DNA from: Reyranella sp.
Lineage (GTDB): Bacteria > Pseudomonadota > Alphaproteobacteria > Reyranellales > Reyranellaceae
Length of the DNA: 53,877 bases
Reading direction: 5' to 3'
Assembly (NCBI GenBank): GCA_021732285.1
Contig: JAKFVH010000298.1
Span: forward strand, 1 to 53,877
A program made the translations under genes and the position numbers. Shown in pieces: positions 8,399-17,026 of the stretch. The notes beneath the pieces are model-generated. The model did no database searches, was not told the DNA's origin, and worked only from the letters and a program-made list of their open reading frames with translations. Every line of letters begins with the position of its first letter. The stretch's first letter is position 1.

Positions 8399-9421
8399 AT
8401 GGATGAGATCATGAGACTGTTCGGACCGAGCAGAAGGCTTGACTCGCTGCAACAGGGTCTCGACAACCAAGCCAACAAGCTCAAGGAAATCGCCGCCAAG
8501 ATCGACGACCAGGCGACCTTTGTCAGTCAGAAATTCGCAGCCGTGGCCGAACTGCTGTCGGCCTATCCCAACGCCAAGGCACTGCTGGGCGAGCAAATCA
8601 GCGACGTATCTGCGGCCGACTACGCTGAAAAGCTGGTCAGAGCATCAGGCCGTATCTTCAATCGTGACAAGCCGAGCAGCAATCCAGGCTTCGTCGAATT
8701 GCTGAAGCATGCCAGCGGTGACGAAGTTGCCGACAGCACATGGCACAGACTTCTCGCCGAAGCCCAGGTCGAGGCCTCCGCGGTGCCCGGGGCCGCGCAA
8801 GTTTTCGAACGCCAATCCTACATCGAAGACTATGTGTCGGAGCTGGCTCGCAGGCACCGGGCACGATACTTGCCAGGCTGGGTCGATGCAGACGATGCGC
8901 TGTTTCTCTACTGGCTGGTCCGCCAGACAAAGCCGCGGAGGATCGTGCAGTGCGGCGCCTTCAATGGACGCTCCTCTGCCTACATGATGCTGGCGCTGGC
9001 GAAGAACGGCCCCGAAGGCACGCTCAACATCATCGACAATCCACCGGTTTTCGATCCGAGCAATCCTGAATGGACGACCGAAGGCAAGATCTACAACGCC
9101 GTCGTGCCTGCTGGCCGGACAAGCGCCTGGATGGTTCCCGACCAGTACCGCAACCGGCTGAAGGTGTGGAACGGTGATGCCAAGAGCCTGCTGCCGAAGG
9201 TGGTAGAGGCCGTTGAAGAGGTGGACCTGTTTTACTACGCCGCCGATCACACTTATCAGGAAATGATGTCCGCCTTCAAAGAAGCGAAACGCAAGCTCGG
9301 CCAGGGCGGCGTCATCGTCGCCGTCGATGTGGGGTGGAACGCCTCTCTGTGGGATTTCGCCGAGAGCTTCGGGGCTCCGTCCTACACCTTCAAGGGAGCG
9401 ATCGGCGTGGGGTTCTTTTAG
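8399..9421 (+). CDS. Putative class I SAM methyltransferase with N-terminal coiled coil
   Basis: A 340-residue protein. Residues about 10-60 (RRLDSLQQGLDNQANKLKEI and following) have the heptad pattern of a coiled coil. The C-terminal 170 residues resemble the Methyltransf_24 group: IVQCGAFNGRSSAYM near 182 is a degenerate SAM-binding loop, followed by an acidic residue in NIIDNP and a strand in VDLFYYAADHTYQ where related enzymes bind metal. Likely a glycan or sugar O-methyltransferase; acceptor unknown. It is transcribed away from rfbB and converges on the Nudix gene. ATG 8411, preceded by GGATGAG, is an equally good start. Confidence 0.7.
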   Translation: MDEIMRLFGPSRRLDSLQQGLDNQANKLKEIAAKIDDQATFVSQKFAAVAELLSAYPNAKALLGEQISDVSAADYAEKLVRASGRIFNRDKPSSNPGFVELLKHASGDEVADSTWHRLLAEAQVEASAVPGAAQVFERQSYIEDYVSELARRHRARYLPGWVDADDALFLYWLVRQTKPRRIVQCGAFNGRSSAYMMLALAKNGPEGTLNIIDNPPVFDPSNPEWTTEGKIYNAVVPAGRTSAWMVPDQYRNRLKVWNGDAKSLLPKVVEAVEEVDLFYYAADHTYQEMMSAFKEAKRKLGQGGVIVAVDVGWNASLWDFAESFGAPSYTFKGAIGVGFF

Positions 9422-9437
9422 CTCGGCGAACGTTGGC

Positions 9438-9935
9438 TCACTCGCCGCCGGAAGTGTCCGCCCTTCCACGCGACCTCGCCCGATCGATGCCTCTGTAGTG
9501 AAGGGCGATCGCCGCCAAGTCGTAGGGCACGAAGCTGTCGGCTCGCACCAAGACTTCGTCAAAGCCCAGCCATGCCATCCCCTGTCCCTCGCTCAGGACA
9601 AGCTTGGCGGCCTGACGCTCCGAAAGCTCGATGGTGAAATAGGCTTTGCGCGTCCTGCGGCTCTCGAACCAAAGGTCGTAGACGCAAGTCATCAGTGGTT
9701 CGTAGCTGACAACCTCCAGGTTGAGTTCTTCCAGCATCTCGCGGCGCAGCGCGTCGGCGGCGCTTTCTCCTGGTTCGCAGGCGCCGCCAAACATGCCCCA
9801 GCAGTTCGGGTAGGCTATGTCGCTGCGGTCCTCGCGATGCTGGAGAAGATACCGCCGGCCCATGTAAATGAGCGCCGAGATGCTATCGAGGTCGAGACTG
9901 GCCTTTGGGACGGGATCGGGGCTCGATTGCGCCAT
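9438..9935 (-). CDS. Nudix hydrolase
   Basis: A 165-residue protein with a near-canonical Nudix box starting at G51: G-x5-E, then REMLEEL, with Asn instead of the final Gly. The flanking WGMFGGACEPGES and the PYDLAAIALHY tail are typical. Family members hydrolyse nucleoside diphosphates linked to another moiety; in a polysaccharide locus an NDP-sugar or a CDP/GDP-activated intermediate is plausible, but not provable. It sits 64 bases downstream of a six-gene decoration operon on the same strand and may be its last gene. ATG 9935 is chosen (AGG eight bases upstream) over GTG 9941. Confidence 0.85.
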   Translation of the reverse strand: MAQSSPDPVPKASLDLDSISALIYMGRRYLLQHREDRSDIAYPNCWGMFGGACEPGESAADALRREMLEELNLEVVSYEPLMTCVYDLWFESRRTRKAYFTIELSERQAAKLVLSEGQGMAWLGFDEVLVRADSFVPYDLAAIALHYRGIDRARSRGRADTSGGE

Positions 9936-9999
9936 CGACACGACCTAAGCAGCCCCAGGACGTCGGCGAGAACGTCGGACGTCTATTATGCGTCTCGTC

Positions 10000-10728
10000 T
10001 CACTCAACGGCGCTACAGGCAACGTAAACACTGGCGCACAAATCAGGATAAGACTTTCCCAGCTCGAAGCAGCCGTTCAAGTAGTCGTCTCCCACGATTT
10101 TGTCCTTCAAGGCCCGATCGAACTGGAAGTTCGCCAACGGCTTGAACACGATGCCACCCTTGTCGACGACGCGCAGGCCCGCGGCACGGACGTCGCCCTG
10201 CAGGGTGTCCATGCAGTAGGTCCGGCGATGGCCGTGCAGAGCTTCGCCTTCGGTAACGGCTGTCGCGTACGGGATGAGCCCCATGGCAACGGCGATCTGC
10301 CGCGACGCCGCATAGGCATTGGGAACGGCGACGAAAAGGCGCCCGCCAGGTGTCAGCCAGGTGCCGATGCGGCGCAGCACGGCCACCGGGTCGTCGAGAT
10401 GCTCCAACGTGTGGAGCAGGAACGCCGCATCGAACCGCTCGCGCGGCTGAAAATCCTCGAAGCGGCTCAGGACGAACTGGACGCCCGTCCCTACCCGCTT
10501 TCGGGCCACCTCGATGAGCTCGCTCGATCCCTCGACGACCGTGACATCATCATAAATCCCGGTCAGCCGCTCGGTGAAAGCGCCGTGGTAGCAGCCGAGC
10601 TCGAGCGCCCGCCCTTTCGGCATGTTCGGCTTGAATGCCCGCAGCATGAAATCGTGCATGCGGTAGTCGAAGTCGTAGGCGTATTTTCGATTGTCGGTGT
10701 CGGCAAATTCGTCGTTCAGGTCTCGCAT
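10000..10728 (-). CDS. Class I SAM-dependent methyltransferase (Methyltransf_23-like)
   Basis: A 242-residue methyltransferase. SAM motif I is ELGCYHGAF near residue 63, motif II ends VVEGS, and FDAAFLLHTLEHLDDPVAVL is the post-motif helix typical of the UbiG/Methyltransf_23 group. GGRLFVAVPNAYAASRQ is the usual motif III region. The in-frame ATG 90 bases upstream lies inside the dioxygenase gene and would add unrelated residues, so ATG 10728, four bases after that gene's stop, is used. Acceptor unknown; context points to a sugar residue. Confidence 0.84.
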   Translation of the reverse strand: MRDLNDEFADTDNRKYAYDFDYRMHDFMLRAFKPNMPKGRALELGCYHGAFTERLTGIYDDVTVVEGSSELIEVARKRVGTGVQFVLSRFEDFQPRERFDAAFLLHTLEHLDDPVAVLRRIGTWLTPGGRLFVAVPNAYAASRQIAVAMGLIPYATAVTEGEALHGHRRTYCMDTLQGDVRAAGLRVVDKGGIVFKPLANFQFDRALKDKIVGDDYLNGCFELGKSYPDLCASVYVACSAVE

Positions 10729-10732
10729 GGCG

Positions 10733-11524
10733 TCAACCCTGATCGGAACGATACATTCGCCGCTCCCGCGGTTGGTACCATTCATCCAACGTGGCCGGAA
10801 CCCGGGCATTGTAGCCAAGTACCTGGCGTGTATGGGGCAGCAACTGGTCGGCCATGTCGTATCCGACGACGCGCGGATAGTCGAACTGCTGCTTCATGAA
10901 CGGCTTGCAGTACATCGGCGTGACCGACCGCCTGGGCCGATTGGTCTTGTTGTCCCCGCCGGAGTGCCAGAGGTTGGAATTGAAAACCAGGATGCTGCCA
11001 GCCGGTCCGAGGGCGCGGTCTGCGTGGCTGTAGAAATACGCGTCGTCCGGCTTTTCACCGTCCCTGTGCGATCCTGTCAGAAGATAGGTCGAGCCGTTGT
11101 CTGGCGTGAAGTCGTCCAGCATCACAAGCGTGTTCAAGAGCAGCGGCATGTCGCCCGAGAAGCTGCGGATATCGCGATGGACACGCTGCGCATATGACGT
11201 CCGCCCGGCTGTATTGATCGCGCCACCGAAGGAATTGAGGATGAACTTGCCTTCGAAGTAGTGCTCCAGATAGGGCATCAGCGGTTCCATTTCATCGATG
11301 AAGCTCAGGAAACTCGGTCCCTGTCCGATGAGATGGTGCACGGTGAGCTCGGCATCGGCGAAAACGCCGTTGCGGATCATCACCTCGCGGGTGTGTTCCC
11401 ATGAGCGCTCGAGGTCCCCGAGCATGCGTTCGACGAACGCATCGTCGATTGCGCGCTCGAAGATCACCCAACCACGCTCGCGCATGTTCTCGGCATAGCT
11501 GTCGAGGCTGAGGGAAAGCTTCAT
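10733..11524 (-). CDS. Phytanoyl-CoA dioxygenase-family (PhyH) Fe(II)/2OG oxygenase
   Basis: A 263-residue oxygenase. Iron ligands: H116-x-D118 (VHRDIR) and H187 (LWHSGGD), with the R198/R199 pair positioned for 2-oxoglutarate. MLDDFTPDNGSTYLLTGSH is the PhyH core. Such enzymes hydroxylate, epimerise or halogenate small substrates; here a sugar or methyl-sugar is likely by context. ATG 11524 overlaps the upstream gene's stop (ATGA), so it is translationally coupled. One of three Fe(II)/2OG-type oxygenases in the region; it is only distantly similar to the other two. Confidence 0.85.
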   Translation of the reverse strand: MKLSLSLDSYAENMRERGWVIFERAIDDAFVERMLGDLERSWEHTREVMIRNGVFADAELTVHHLIGQGPSFLSFIDEMEPLMPYLEHYFEGKFILNSFGGAINTAGRTSYAQRVHRDIRSFSGDMPLLLNTLVMLDDFTPDNGSTYLLTGSHRDGEKPDDAYFYSHADRALGPAGSILVFNSNLWHSGGDNKTNRPRRSVTPMYCKPFMKQQFDYPRVVGYDMADQLLPHTRQVLGYNARVPATLDEWYQPRERRMYRSDQG

Positions 11525-12282
11525 TGCAGGATCACGATCGATTTCGAAGGATAGAGATCGCACTTCTCGATCTTGTAGCTCGTACCGGCGAACACTTCCT
11601 TGAACGCGATCGCCTCGCCGGGCGCGCCGGGCCAGGTCAATTCGTCGAACAGCAGCACGCTGCCGGGCAGCAGATGCGGCTTGATCGCCTTGAGCGCGGC
11701 AATCGTCGGTTCGTAAGGCCCCATGTCGAAGAAGGCGAAGGCGACAATCGTCTCGGGATGGTCCTTGAAGTACTTGGGCGCCGTCTCCACCACGTCGCCG
11801 GCGATCAGCTTGTGGTTGCCGCGGATGTGGCCGAACGCGTTGTTACCCTCGTGGACCTCGAGCAACTCGGCAATATACGACTGGTTGTCCCGGCCGGTCT
11901 GGTAGCCGCCGTGCCGCGCCGTCGATTCCTTCTTCATCGCGGCCTCGTCGACATAGCCCTCGAAGGTATCGAAGCCGATGATGGTGCGCTGCTTGTTGAA
12001 GGGCTCGTGGATGGCGCGCAGGTTTTCCAGCAGCACCAGGTTCTGGCCCCACCAGGTGCCGAACTCGATGAGGACGCCGGGCAGCGACTTGAAGCGACGA
12101 TAGACGCTGTCGAGGACCAGGAACTTCACGAGCAGCGAACTGCGAACGTAGAGTCCCAAATTGAACATCTTGTCGTTTTCGTTCAACGGCGCGTTGCGAT
12201 ACATCTCGTTGAGACGCTCGCGAAACCGGAAGGTCTCGGCATAGGCCGTCGTAACCTCGGTCGGGGGCGTGGTGTCCGGCAT
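11521..12282 (-). CDS. TylF/MycF-like class I methyltransferase
   Basis: A 253-residue protein. The SAM-binding region reads IEFGTWWGQNLVLLENL near residues 72-88, then GFDTFEGY, a signature of the TylF sugar O-methyltransferase family. The segment AFFDMGPYEPTIAALKAIKP followed by LLFDELTWPG holds the acidic residues that bind Mg in TylF/MycF. A sugar 3-O-methyltransferase role is the best guess. The ATG overlaps the propeller gene's stop (TGATG) and the stop overlaps the dioxygenase start, so it lies in the middle of a coupled operon. Confidence 0.8.
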   Translation of the reverse strand: MPDTTPPTEVTTAYAETFRFRERLNEMYRNAPLNENDKMFNLGLYVRSSLLVKFLVLDSVYRRFKSLPGVLIEFGTWWGQNLVLLENLRAIHEPFNKQRTIIGFDTFEGYVDEAAMKKESTARHGGYQTGRDNQSYIAELLEVHEGNNAFGHIRGNHKLIAGDVVETAPKYFKDHPETIVAFAFFDMGPYEPTIAALKAIKPHLLPGSVLLFDELTWPGAPGEAIAFKEVFAGTSYKIEKCDLYPSKSIVILQ

Positions 12283-13226
12283 CAAACTTCCTCAAGCACC
12301 GCATAGCCGAAGCCGGTGCGGCCAAAGCCATTTCCGTTGTAGAACATCACCGTTCGACCGTCGAAGGAAAGCACAAACGGATAGCACGTCATCGTGGAGT
12401 CCCAGCCTTCCGATGATACCGGCAGGCCGACGAGGTCGTCCATCCTGGTCCAGGCGAGGCCGTCGGCCGATTCGGAGTAGCCGATGCGATAGGCCCCCGC
12501 CCCGTCCCGGTAGTCGCGGGAATTTCGGTAGCAGTACCACATCCGGTATTTGTCCCCAAGCTTGACGACCGTGGGATGGGAGAACGCCTCCTCGTCGTGC
12601 CGCTGCGGCACGCAGAGGTGGTTCGGCCGGATCCAGTTGATGCCATCCTGCGAGTGCGCGTACTTGATGACGTAGACCGGCTCGTAGCGCCCCTCGACCT
12701 CGACCCAGCGCGTGCCGGAGATGTACCACATGCGCCACGTCGATCCCTCCTTGAGGATCGTCGGCGTTACGGCAATGTACGGCTCCTGTGCCGTCCGCTC
12801 CATGACCGGCCCTTCGAACAGCCGGCGGAAGGTGGCGCCGCCGTCGTCGCTGACGGCGATGCCGACCGAATTGCGGTAAGGCACGGTCATGCCGCGGTTC
12901 CAGCCGCTGTAGTAGAGCCAGACCTGGCCCTCGTGGTGGATCGCGTAGCTCGGCATCACGCCGTCGTCGTCGAACGTGCCGGGCGCGCCGAACGGCAGGA
13001 TCGGCTCCCTGTGATGGTACAGCACCTTGCCGAGATCGCGCCGGTCGACGTCAAGATAGGTCGTGTAGCTCTTCGCAGGCTCGTTGCCCACGGCAGCAAA
13101 TCTGTCGGCATAGAAGATGCGCACCCGGTCGGGCAGCACCAGTGCGGTGGGGACCTGGGCATGCGTGCGAGCCCAGTCCGGATGATCGGCAGGCGTGAAT
13201 ATCCTGCCCTTGCGAACCCATTTCAT
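12282..13226 (-). CDS. Five-bladed beta-propeller glycosidase-like protein (GH43/GH32/GH130-type fold)
   Basis: A 314-residue protein made of repeated blade motifs: VWLYYSGWNRG, TWRMWYISGTRW, KYRMWYCYRNSRD and TVMFYNGNGFG alternate with SxDGxxW-type turns (SDDGGATF, SQDGINW, SADGLAW). This is the propeller of glycosidases and glycoside phosphorylases. There is no signal peptide, so it should be cytoplasmic, which is odd for a hydrolase. It may act as a phosphorylase, a transglycosidase or a non-catalytic glycan binder; the catalytic acids cannot be assigned with confidence. It sits inside the coupled decoration operon, downstream of the NeuD-like acyltransferase. Confidence 0.72.
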   Translation of the reverse strand: MKWVRKGRIFTPADHPDWARTHAQVPTALVLPDRVRIFYADRFAAVGNEPAKSYTTYLDVDRRDLGKVLYHHREPILPFGAPGTFDDDGVMPSYAIHHEGQVWLYYSGWNRGMTVPYRNSVGIAVSDDGGATFRRLFEGPVMERTAQEPYIAVTPTILKEGSTWRMWYISGTRWVEVEGRYEPVYVIKYAHSQDGINWIRPNHLCVPQRHDEEAFSHPTVVKLGDKYRMWYCYRNSRDYRDGAGAYRIGYSESADGLAWTRMDDLVGLPVSSEGWDSTMTCYPFVLSFDGRTVMFYNGNGFGRTGFGYAVLEEV

Positions 13227-13252
13227 TGTTGTGTGCGGCCTGACGGATCAAC

Positions 13253-13915
13253 TCATATCGAACGGAGGCGATGGCTGGGAACCTTGCTCATGGCCGTTGC
13301 GTCGCCCATGAAGACACCGCCATCCGGCGTGTTGGCCAGAATCAGGGTGCCTGCACCCAGCACGTTGTGACTTCCCACCTTGACGTTGTCGCGGATCGTC
13401 GAGTTCACGCCCACGAAGGAGCCCTCGCCGATCGTGACGCTGCCCGAGACCACAACGTGGGACGCAATGAAGCAGTGGTCTTCGATGGTCGAGTGATGGC
13501 CGATGTGGTTGCCCGACCAGACGATCACGTTGCGACCGATCCTGGCGAAGGGCTGGATGACGTTGTTCTCCATGACGATCGTGTTGGGGTTGGCCTTGAA
13601 CCCGGACCATACGGCCGCGTGCGGACTGACGTGGCTGGCCAACGTATAGCCCTTCGCCTCGGCCTCCTCGACCTTCGCCTGCCGCAGCTTGTTCACCTTC
13701 TTGAAGCTCATGGCCACGAACATCTCGTGGCTTTCCGGGGGATAGCGCTTCTCGACGGTGGCGAAGTCGACCACCGGCACGCCGAACAGCGAATCGGTGG
13801 AGCGATACGGCTCGTCCACGGTGAAGGCAACGACGCTCCGGCCGCCCTCCTGCGTCAGATAGTAGTGGACCACCTCCGCTATCTGACCCACTCCGAAGAT
13901 GACGACATCGCGCAT
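13253..13915 (-). CDS. NeuD/PglD-like sugar O/N-acyltransferase (left-handed beta-helix)
   Basis: A 220-residue protein with a short N-terminal Rossmann-like region (DVVIFGVGQIAEVVHYYL) and a C-terminal hexapeptide-repeat beta-helix from about residue 100 (for example IGEGSFVGVNSTIRDNVKVG). This is the layout of PglD, NeuD and PerB acetyltransferases, which N- or O-acetylate nucleotide amino sugars. A catalytic His would be in GHHSTIED or ASHVVVSG. Together with the DegT aminotransferases it suggests an N-acylated amino sugar. ATG 13915 is used because GGAG lies ten bases upstream; GTG 13921 would leave only four. Confidence 0.85.
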   Translation of the reverse strand: MRDVVIFGVGQIAEVVHYYLTQEGGRSVVAFTVDEPYRSTDSLFGVPVVDFATVEKRYPPESHEMFVAMSFKKVNKLRQAKVEEAEAKGYTLASHVSPHAAVWSGFKANPNTIVMENNVIQPFARIGRNVIVWSGNHIGHHSTIEDHCFIASHVVVSGSVTIGEGSFVGVNSTIRDNVKVGSHNVLGAGTLILANTPDGGVFMGDATAMSKVPSHRLRSI

Positions 13916-13934
13916 CGGCACGCGTCTCCTGCTT

Positions 13935-15119
13935 CTACTTTGACGTCCGCGAATCGGCCATCGCGAAGAGCACCGTCTCGTTCTGGTAGATGGTGTGATG
14001 CTCGAGGTAAAAGCGATAGCCGAGATCGAGGCCCGCCAGGTACCGGGGGATCGTCTCGAGGTCCTCGGGATTGTGGTACAGGCTGATCGCCAGCTTCGGC
14101 CGATGCTTGCGGATCGATGCTTCCGCGCCCTTCAGGGCGTCGAGCTCGGCACCTTCGATGTCCATCTTGATGAAGTCCACCCGGTCGAGGCCGAGCTTCG
14201 TCAGGCTCTCGTCGATCGTCACCGTTTCGACGATTCCTTCCCACGAATGGTACTTGTTGATGTCGGCAGTGACGCGGCTGCCCGGGCCCCAATCGACGTA
14301 GTAGAGCTTGAGACCCGAGGAGCTCCAGATCGGATTCTCGACGACGTGGTAGTTGGCGGCGAGATGCGGGTTGAGGTCGCGGTTGCGCTTCAGGACGGCA
14401 AGATTGCTCGGAATGAACTCGAAGGCGACGACCGCCCCCTTGGGGCCGGCTTCGTGGGCGAAGTAGAGGCAGGTTTCGCCCCAGCAGCCGCCGGCATCGA
14501 CCACGACGTCGCCAGCCTCCGCTTTACAGTGGACGTTGCCGCTGTGGTATTCGTACTGCTTCTGCACCACGGCGCAGGCCAGCCCCGGCGGCGTGGCGTG
14601 GCACCTCATGTCGTACCCGAGCGGTTTCAGATCGTGGATGAAGAGTTTCGCATCCATGAACTTGATCTGGATTGGATCGGCCGCCGTCCGGTACTGGTTG
14701 ATCGACTCGATGTCCCGCCAGTAGCCGGGATTGTTACGGGGCAGCTTCACCTTGCGATAGCCCAGGATGCGGTAGGCGATCAGCTTCACCAGCAGGGCCC
14801 GCGACGGCTCGTCGGAGAGGATGTTGTAGAGAAACTCTCCCCTGGCGATCTCCTCGGCGGCATAGCGGGAAAAATACCGGTCGGGAGCCAGATAGTACGC
14901 CATCGCCCGACCCAGCGGCTGCAGGCCCTGGACTCGCTCGGCGAGGTTGTTCGCCGACTTCAGGCGCTCACGCACCACGGCGATGCATTCCTGCAGGATG
15001 GTCGGCGGCAAGGGCGGTTCCTGGCCCTGCTGGGACGTATCGAAGTTGTCGTTCAAATCGACGAACCTGTCCCGCTTCAGTTCGGCCAGCATCGCTGACT
15101 GGTAAGATACACGGCTCAT
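13935..15119 (-). CDS. FkbM-family methyltransferase with extra N-terminal region
   Basis: A 394-residue protein. The FkbM core occupies roughly residues 195-385: VVDAGGCWGETCLYFA for SAM binding, the acidic FEFIPSN, and DFIKMDIEGAELDALKGAE, the family signature. The first 190 residues, rich in helix, are not part of the standard domain and are not recognised. FkbM enzymes O-methylate varied acceptors; here a sugar or glycan is expected. It is the first gene of the 15.1-10.0 kb minus-strand operon, so its promoter lies in the divergent intergenic region shared with the glycosyltransferase genes. Confidence 0.85.
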   Translation of the reverse strand: MSRVSYQSAMLAELKRDRFVDLNDNFDTSQQGQEPPLPPTILQECIAVVRERLKSANNLAERVQGLQPLGRAMAYYLAPDRYFSRYAAEEIARGEFLYNILSDEPSRALLVKLIAYRILGYRKVKLPRNNPGYWRDIESINQYRTAADPIQIKFMDAKLFIHDLKPLGYDMRCHATPPGLACAVVQKQYEYHSGNVHCKAEAGDVVVDAGGCWGETCLYFAHEAGPKGAVVAFEFIPSNLAVLKRNRDLNPHLAANYHVVENPIWSSSGLKLYYVDWGPGSRVTADINKYHSWEGIVETVTIDESLTKLGLDRVDFIKMDIEGAELDALKGAEASIRKHRPKLAISLYHNPEDLETIPRYLAGLDLGYRFYLEHHTIYQNETVLFAMADSRTSK

Positions 15120-15183
15120 CTGCTACTCCATGCCCCACCCGGACCGCTCGGTAAAGGGGCTTCGCAGGTGGGCCCCCTTGCAT

Positions 15184-15213
15184 TTGCATTGCGGTGATTC
15201 TGCGGTAGATAAT
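15184..15213 (+). promoter_or_regulatory. Candidate sigma70-type promoter for the GT2 pair
   Basis: TTGCAT at 15184-15189 and GATAAT at 15208-15213 are separated by 18 bases. The -10 matches the consensus at five of six positions and the -35 at three. It lies in the 227-base divergent gap between the FkbM gene and the first GT2 gene, pointing at the latter with a leader of about 125 bases. Read by eye only. Confidence 0.3.
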
Positions 15214-15346
15214 GGCCGGGGAGAGGTTGAGCTGTCATGTGTGGGGCAGGTAGCAGGATGCACGAGTCGGCGGGCGAGAGCCGGGCTTCGATCACACCTG
15301 TCGAAGACGGGTGCCGACACATACCATTGTTTCGTCACCCCACCAA

Positions 15347-16912
15347 ATGACGGCCAATTCCGTTCCCTCGATTGCTGACCAGACGGTCGTTGCCAGCGCC
15401 GTCTCCAGCGCGCCCTTGAAACGCGGCACTTCGGGTCGGCCGAAGGTCAGCGTCATGATCATCACCTACAACCACGAGAAGTATATTGCCCAGGCGCTGG
15501 AGAGCGTCCTGATGCAGCAGACGGACTTCCATTTCGAGATCAACGTCATCGAGGACGCCTCGACCGACCGGACGCAGGAAATCGTCATGCGCTACGTCCG
15601 GCAGTATCCGGACATCGTCAAGCCATTCTTCAACGCGAAGAACATCGGTTTCAAGGTCACGCAGAAGAACTTCTACCGGGGCTATCTCACGCTGACCGGC
15701 GACTACCTGGCGATCCTCGAAGGTGACGACTACTGGACGTCGCCGCACAAGCTCCAGAAGCAAGTCGACTTCCTCGAGGCCAATCCCGACTTCGCGCTGT
15801 GCGGACACAATACCATCAAGTCCTACGAGGACGGCAGCCAGGAGCCCCATCGTTTCCTCTATTGGGGGCAGCGCGCAGACGCCACGGTCGAGGACGTCAT
15901 CAACCTCCGCTCGTTCTTCCACACGACCGGCATTCTCTACCGCAACGTCTTCAACGGAGTTCCGCCGCGTCAGTTTCGCAACAAATGGTCGTGCGACATC
16001 TTCATCATGATCGCGCACGCGGTGCACGGGAAAGTGCACCATCTCGACGAGGATATGGCCGTCTATCGTGCCCATCCGGGTGGGCGATTCTCCAGCATGA
16101 AGATGGTCGATAGCTGGTTCTTCAACATCGACGGCCTGCGGCGATACAATGCCTGGCTCGGCTATCGCTACTGGCGCTCTTTCGCCGAATCGATCAAGCG
16201 CTACTGCGAGCACGTCCTGAACTCCCACGGCAAGGACGGCGCGGCGCGACTCACTCTCTTCCAGTGGATCAAGGTTCGGACCATCTGGGCCTTCTATGGA
16301 ACGATCCTCGCGGCAAGCCGCATGCCCAAGCACATGAAACTGTGGCGTGAGGGCGTGCTCCACCCGACGCGCCTGGCACAGTTGCCGGCCCTGTCCCAAT
16401 CCGAGCGTTGGGACCTGATCTGGGGATTGAATGCCAAGGTCATGGAAGGCGACGAGATCCTGCCGGGACGGCCGGTCATGCTGCTGACCGCGGCCTGGGC
16501 CCGCGATTCGGAAGCGCAACAGCGCCATGCGATATCACAGCGAATCGTCGGTCTGAAACCGAACACACCCTACCGTGTGTCGGTGTGGGCCCATCCCATC
16601 AGCACCTCAAAGCTGCAGCTTCACGTGCGCGATTGCGTCAACCCCGAAACTGGGGCGCCGGGCAACGAGGGCGAGGCAAGATGCGACCTTTCGACATCCT
16701 CGGTTATCATGGCCAACGGATTGTCGTCGGTCGAGATCATGTCGACCTCCGCTGGTTGGCGGAGGGTCTCGGCCGATGTCAGGACTGCCGATGGGCAGCT
16801 GTTCGTCTATCTTGGTATGTTGAGGGGCGTCGACAACAGTCATGCTTTCGAAGGGGACGGTGAGCAACTACTCTTCGGCGGCGTTGAAGTGGCCGAACAT
16901 CCCGCGGCTTAG
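15347..16912 (+). CDS. Family 2 glycosyltransferase with extra C-terminal beta-rich domain
   Basis: A 521-residue protein. Residues about 32-290 are a GT-A glycosyltransferase: VSVMIITYNHEKYI, then VIEDASTDRT, and the DxD-like acidic site in ILEGDDYWTSPHK. The same 250 residues are closely repeated in the next gene. From about residue 370 this copy adds a C-terminal domain absent from the neighbour (LTAAWARDSEAQQRHAISQR, VSVWAHP, LFVYLGMLRG), whose pattern recalls a carbohydrate-binding jelly roll. It should transfer a sugar during repeat-unit assembly. ATG 15347 has no clear Shine-Dalgarno; GTG 15311 is an in-frame alternative. Confidence 0.87.
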   Translation: MTANSVPSIADQTVVASAVSSAPLKRGTSGRPKVSVMIITYNHEKYIAQALESVLMQQTDFHFEINVIEDASTDRTQEIVMRYVRQYPDIVKPFFNAKNIGFKVTQKNFYRGYLTLTGDYLAILEGDDYWTSPHKLQKQVDFLEANPDFALCGHNTIKSYEDGSQEPHRFLYWGQRADATVEDVINLRSFFHTTGILYRNVFNGVPPRQFRNKWSCDIFIMIAHAVHGKVHHLDEDMAVYRAHPGGRFSSMKMVDSWFFNIDGLRRYNAWLGYRYWRSFAESIKRYCEHVLNSHGKDGAARLTLFQWIKVRTIWAFYGTILAASRMPKHMKLWREGVLHPTRLAQLPALSQSERWDLIWGLNAKVMEGDEILPGRPVMLLTAAWARDSEAQQRHAISQRIVGLKPNTPYRVSVWAHPISTSKLQLHVRDCVNPETGAPGNEGEARCDLSTSSVIMANGLSSVEIMSTSAGWRRVSADVRTADGQLFVYLGMLRGVDNSHAFEGDGEQLLFGGVEVAEHPAA

Positions 16913-17026
16913 CATCTCCGGATCGAGTGCAGGTCAGCATGGCGCATTGCGGGCCACCGTCTTGGCCCCGGTCTTGCTGCCTTTCACGATGCGCGGGAAA
17001 GAGCAGAATGATTCGCAGAGACCGGC

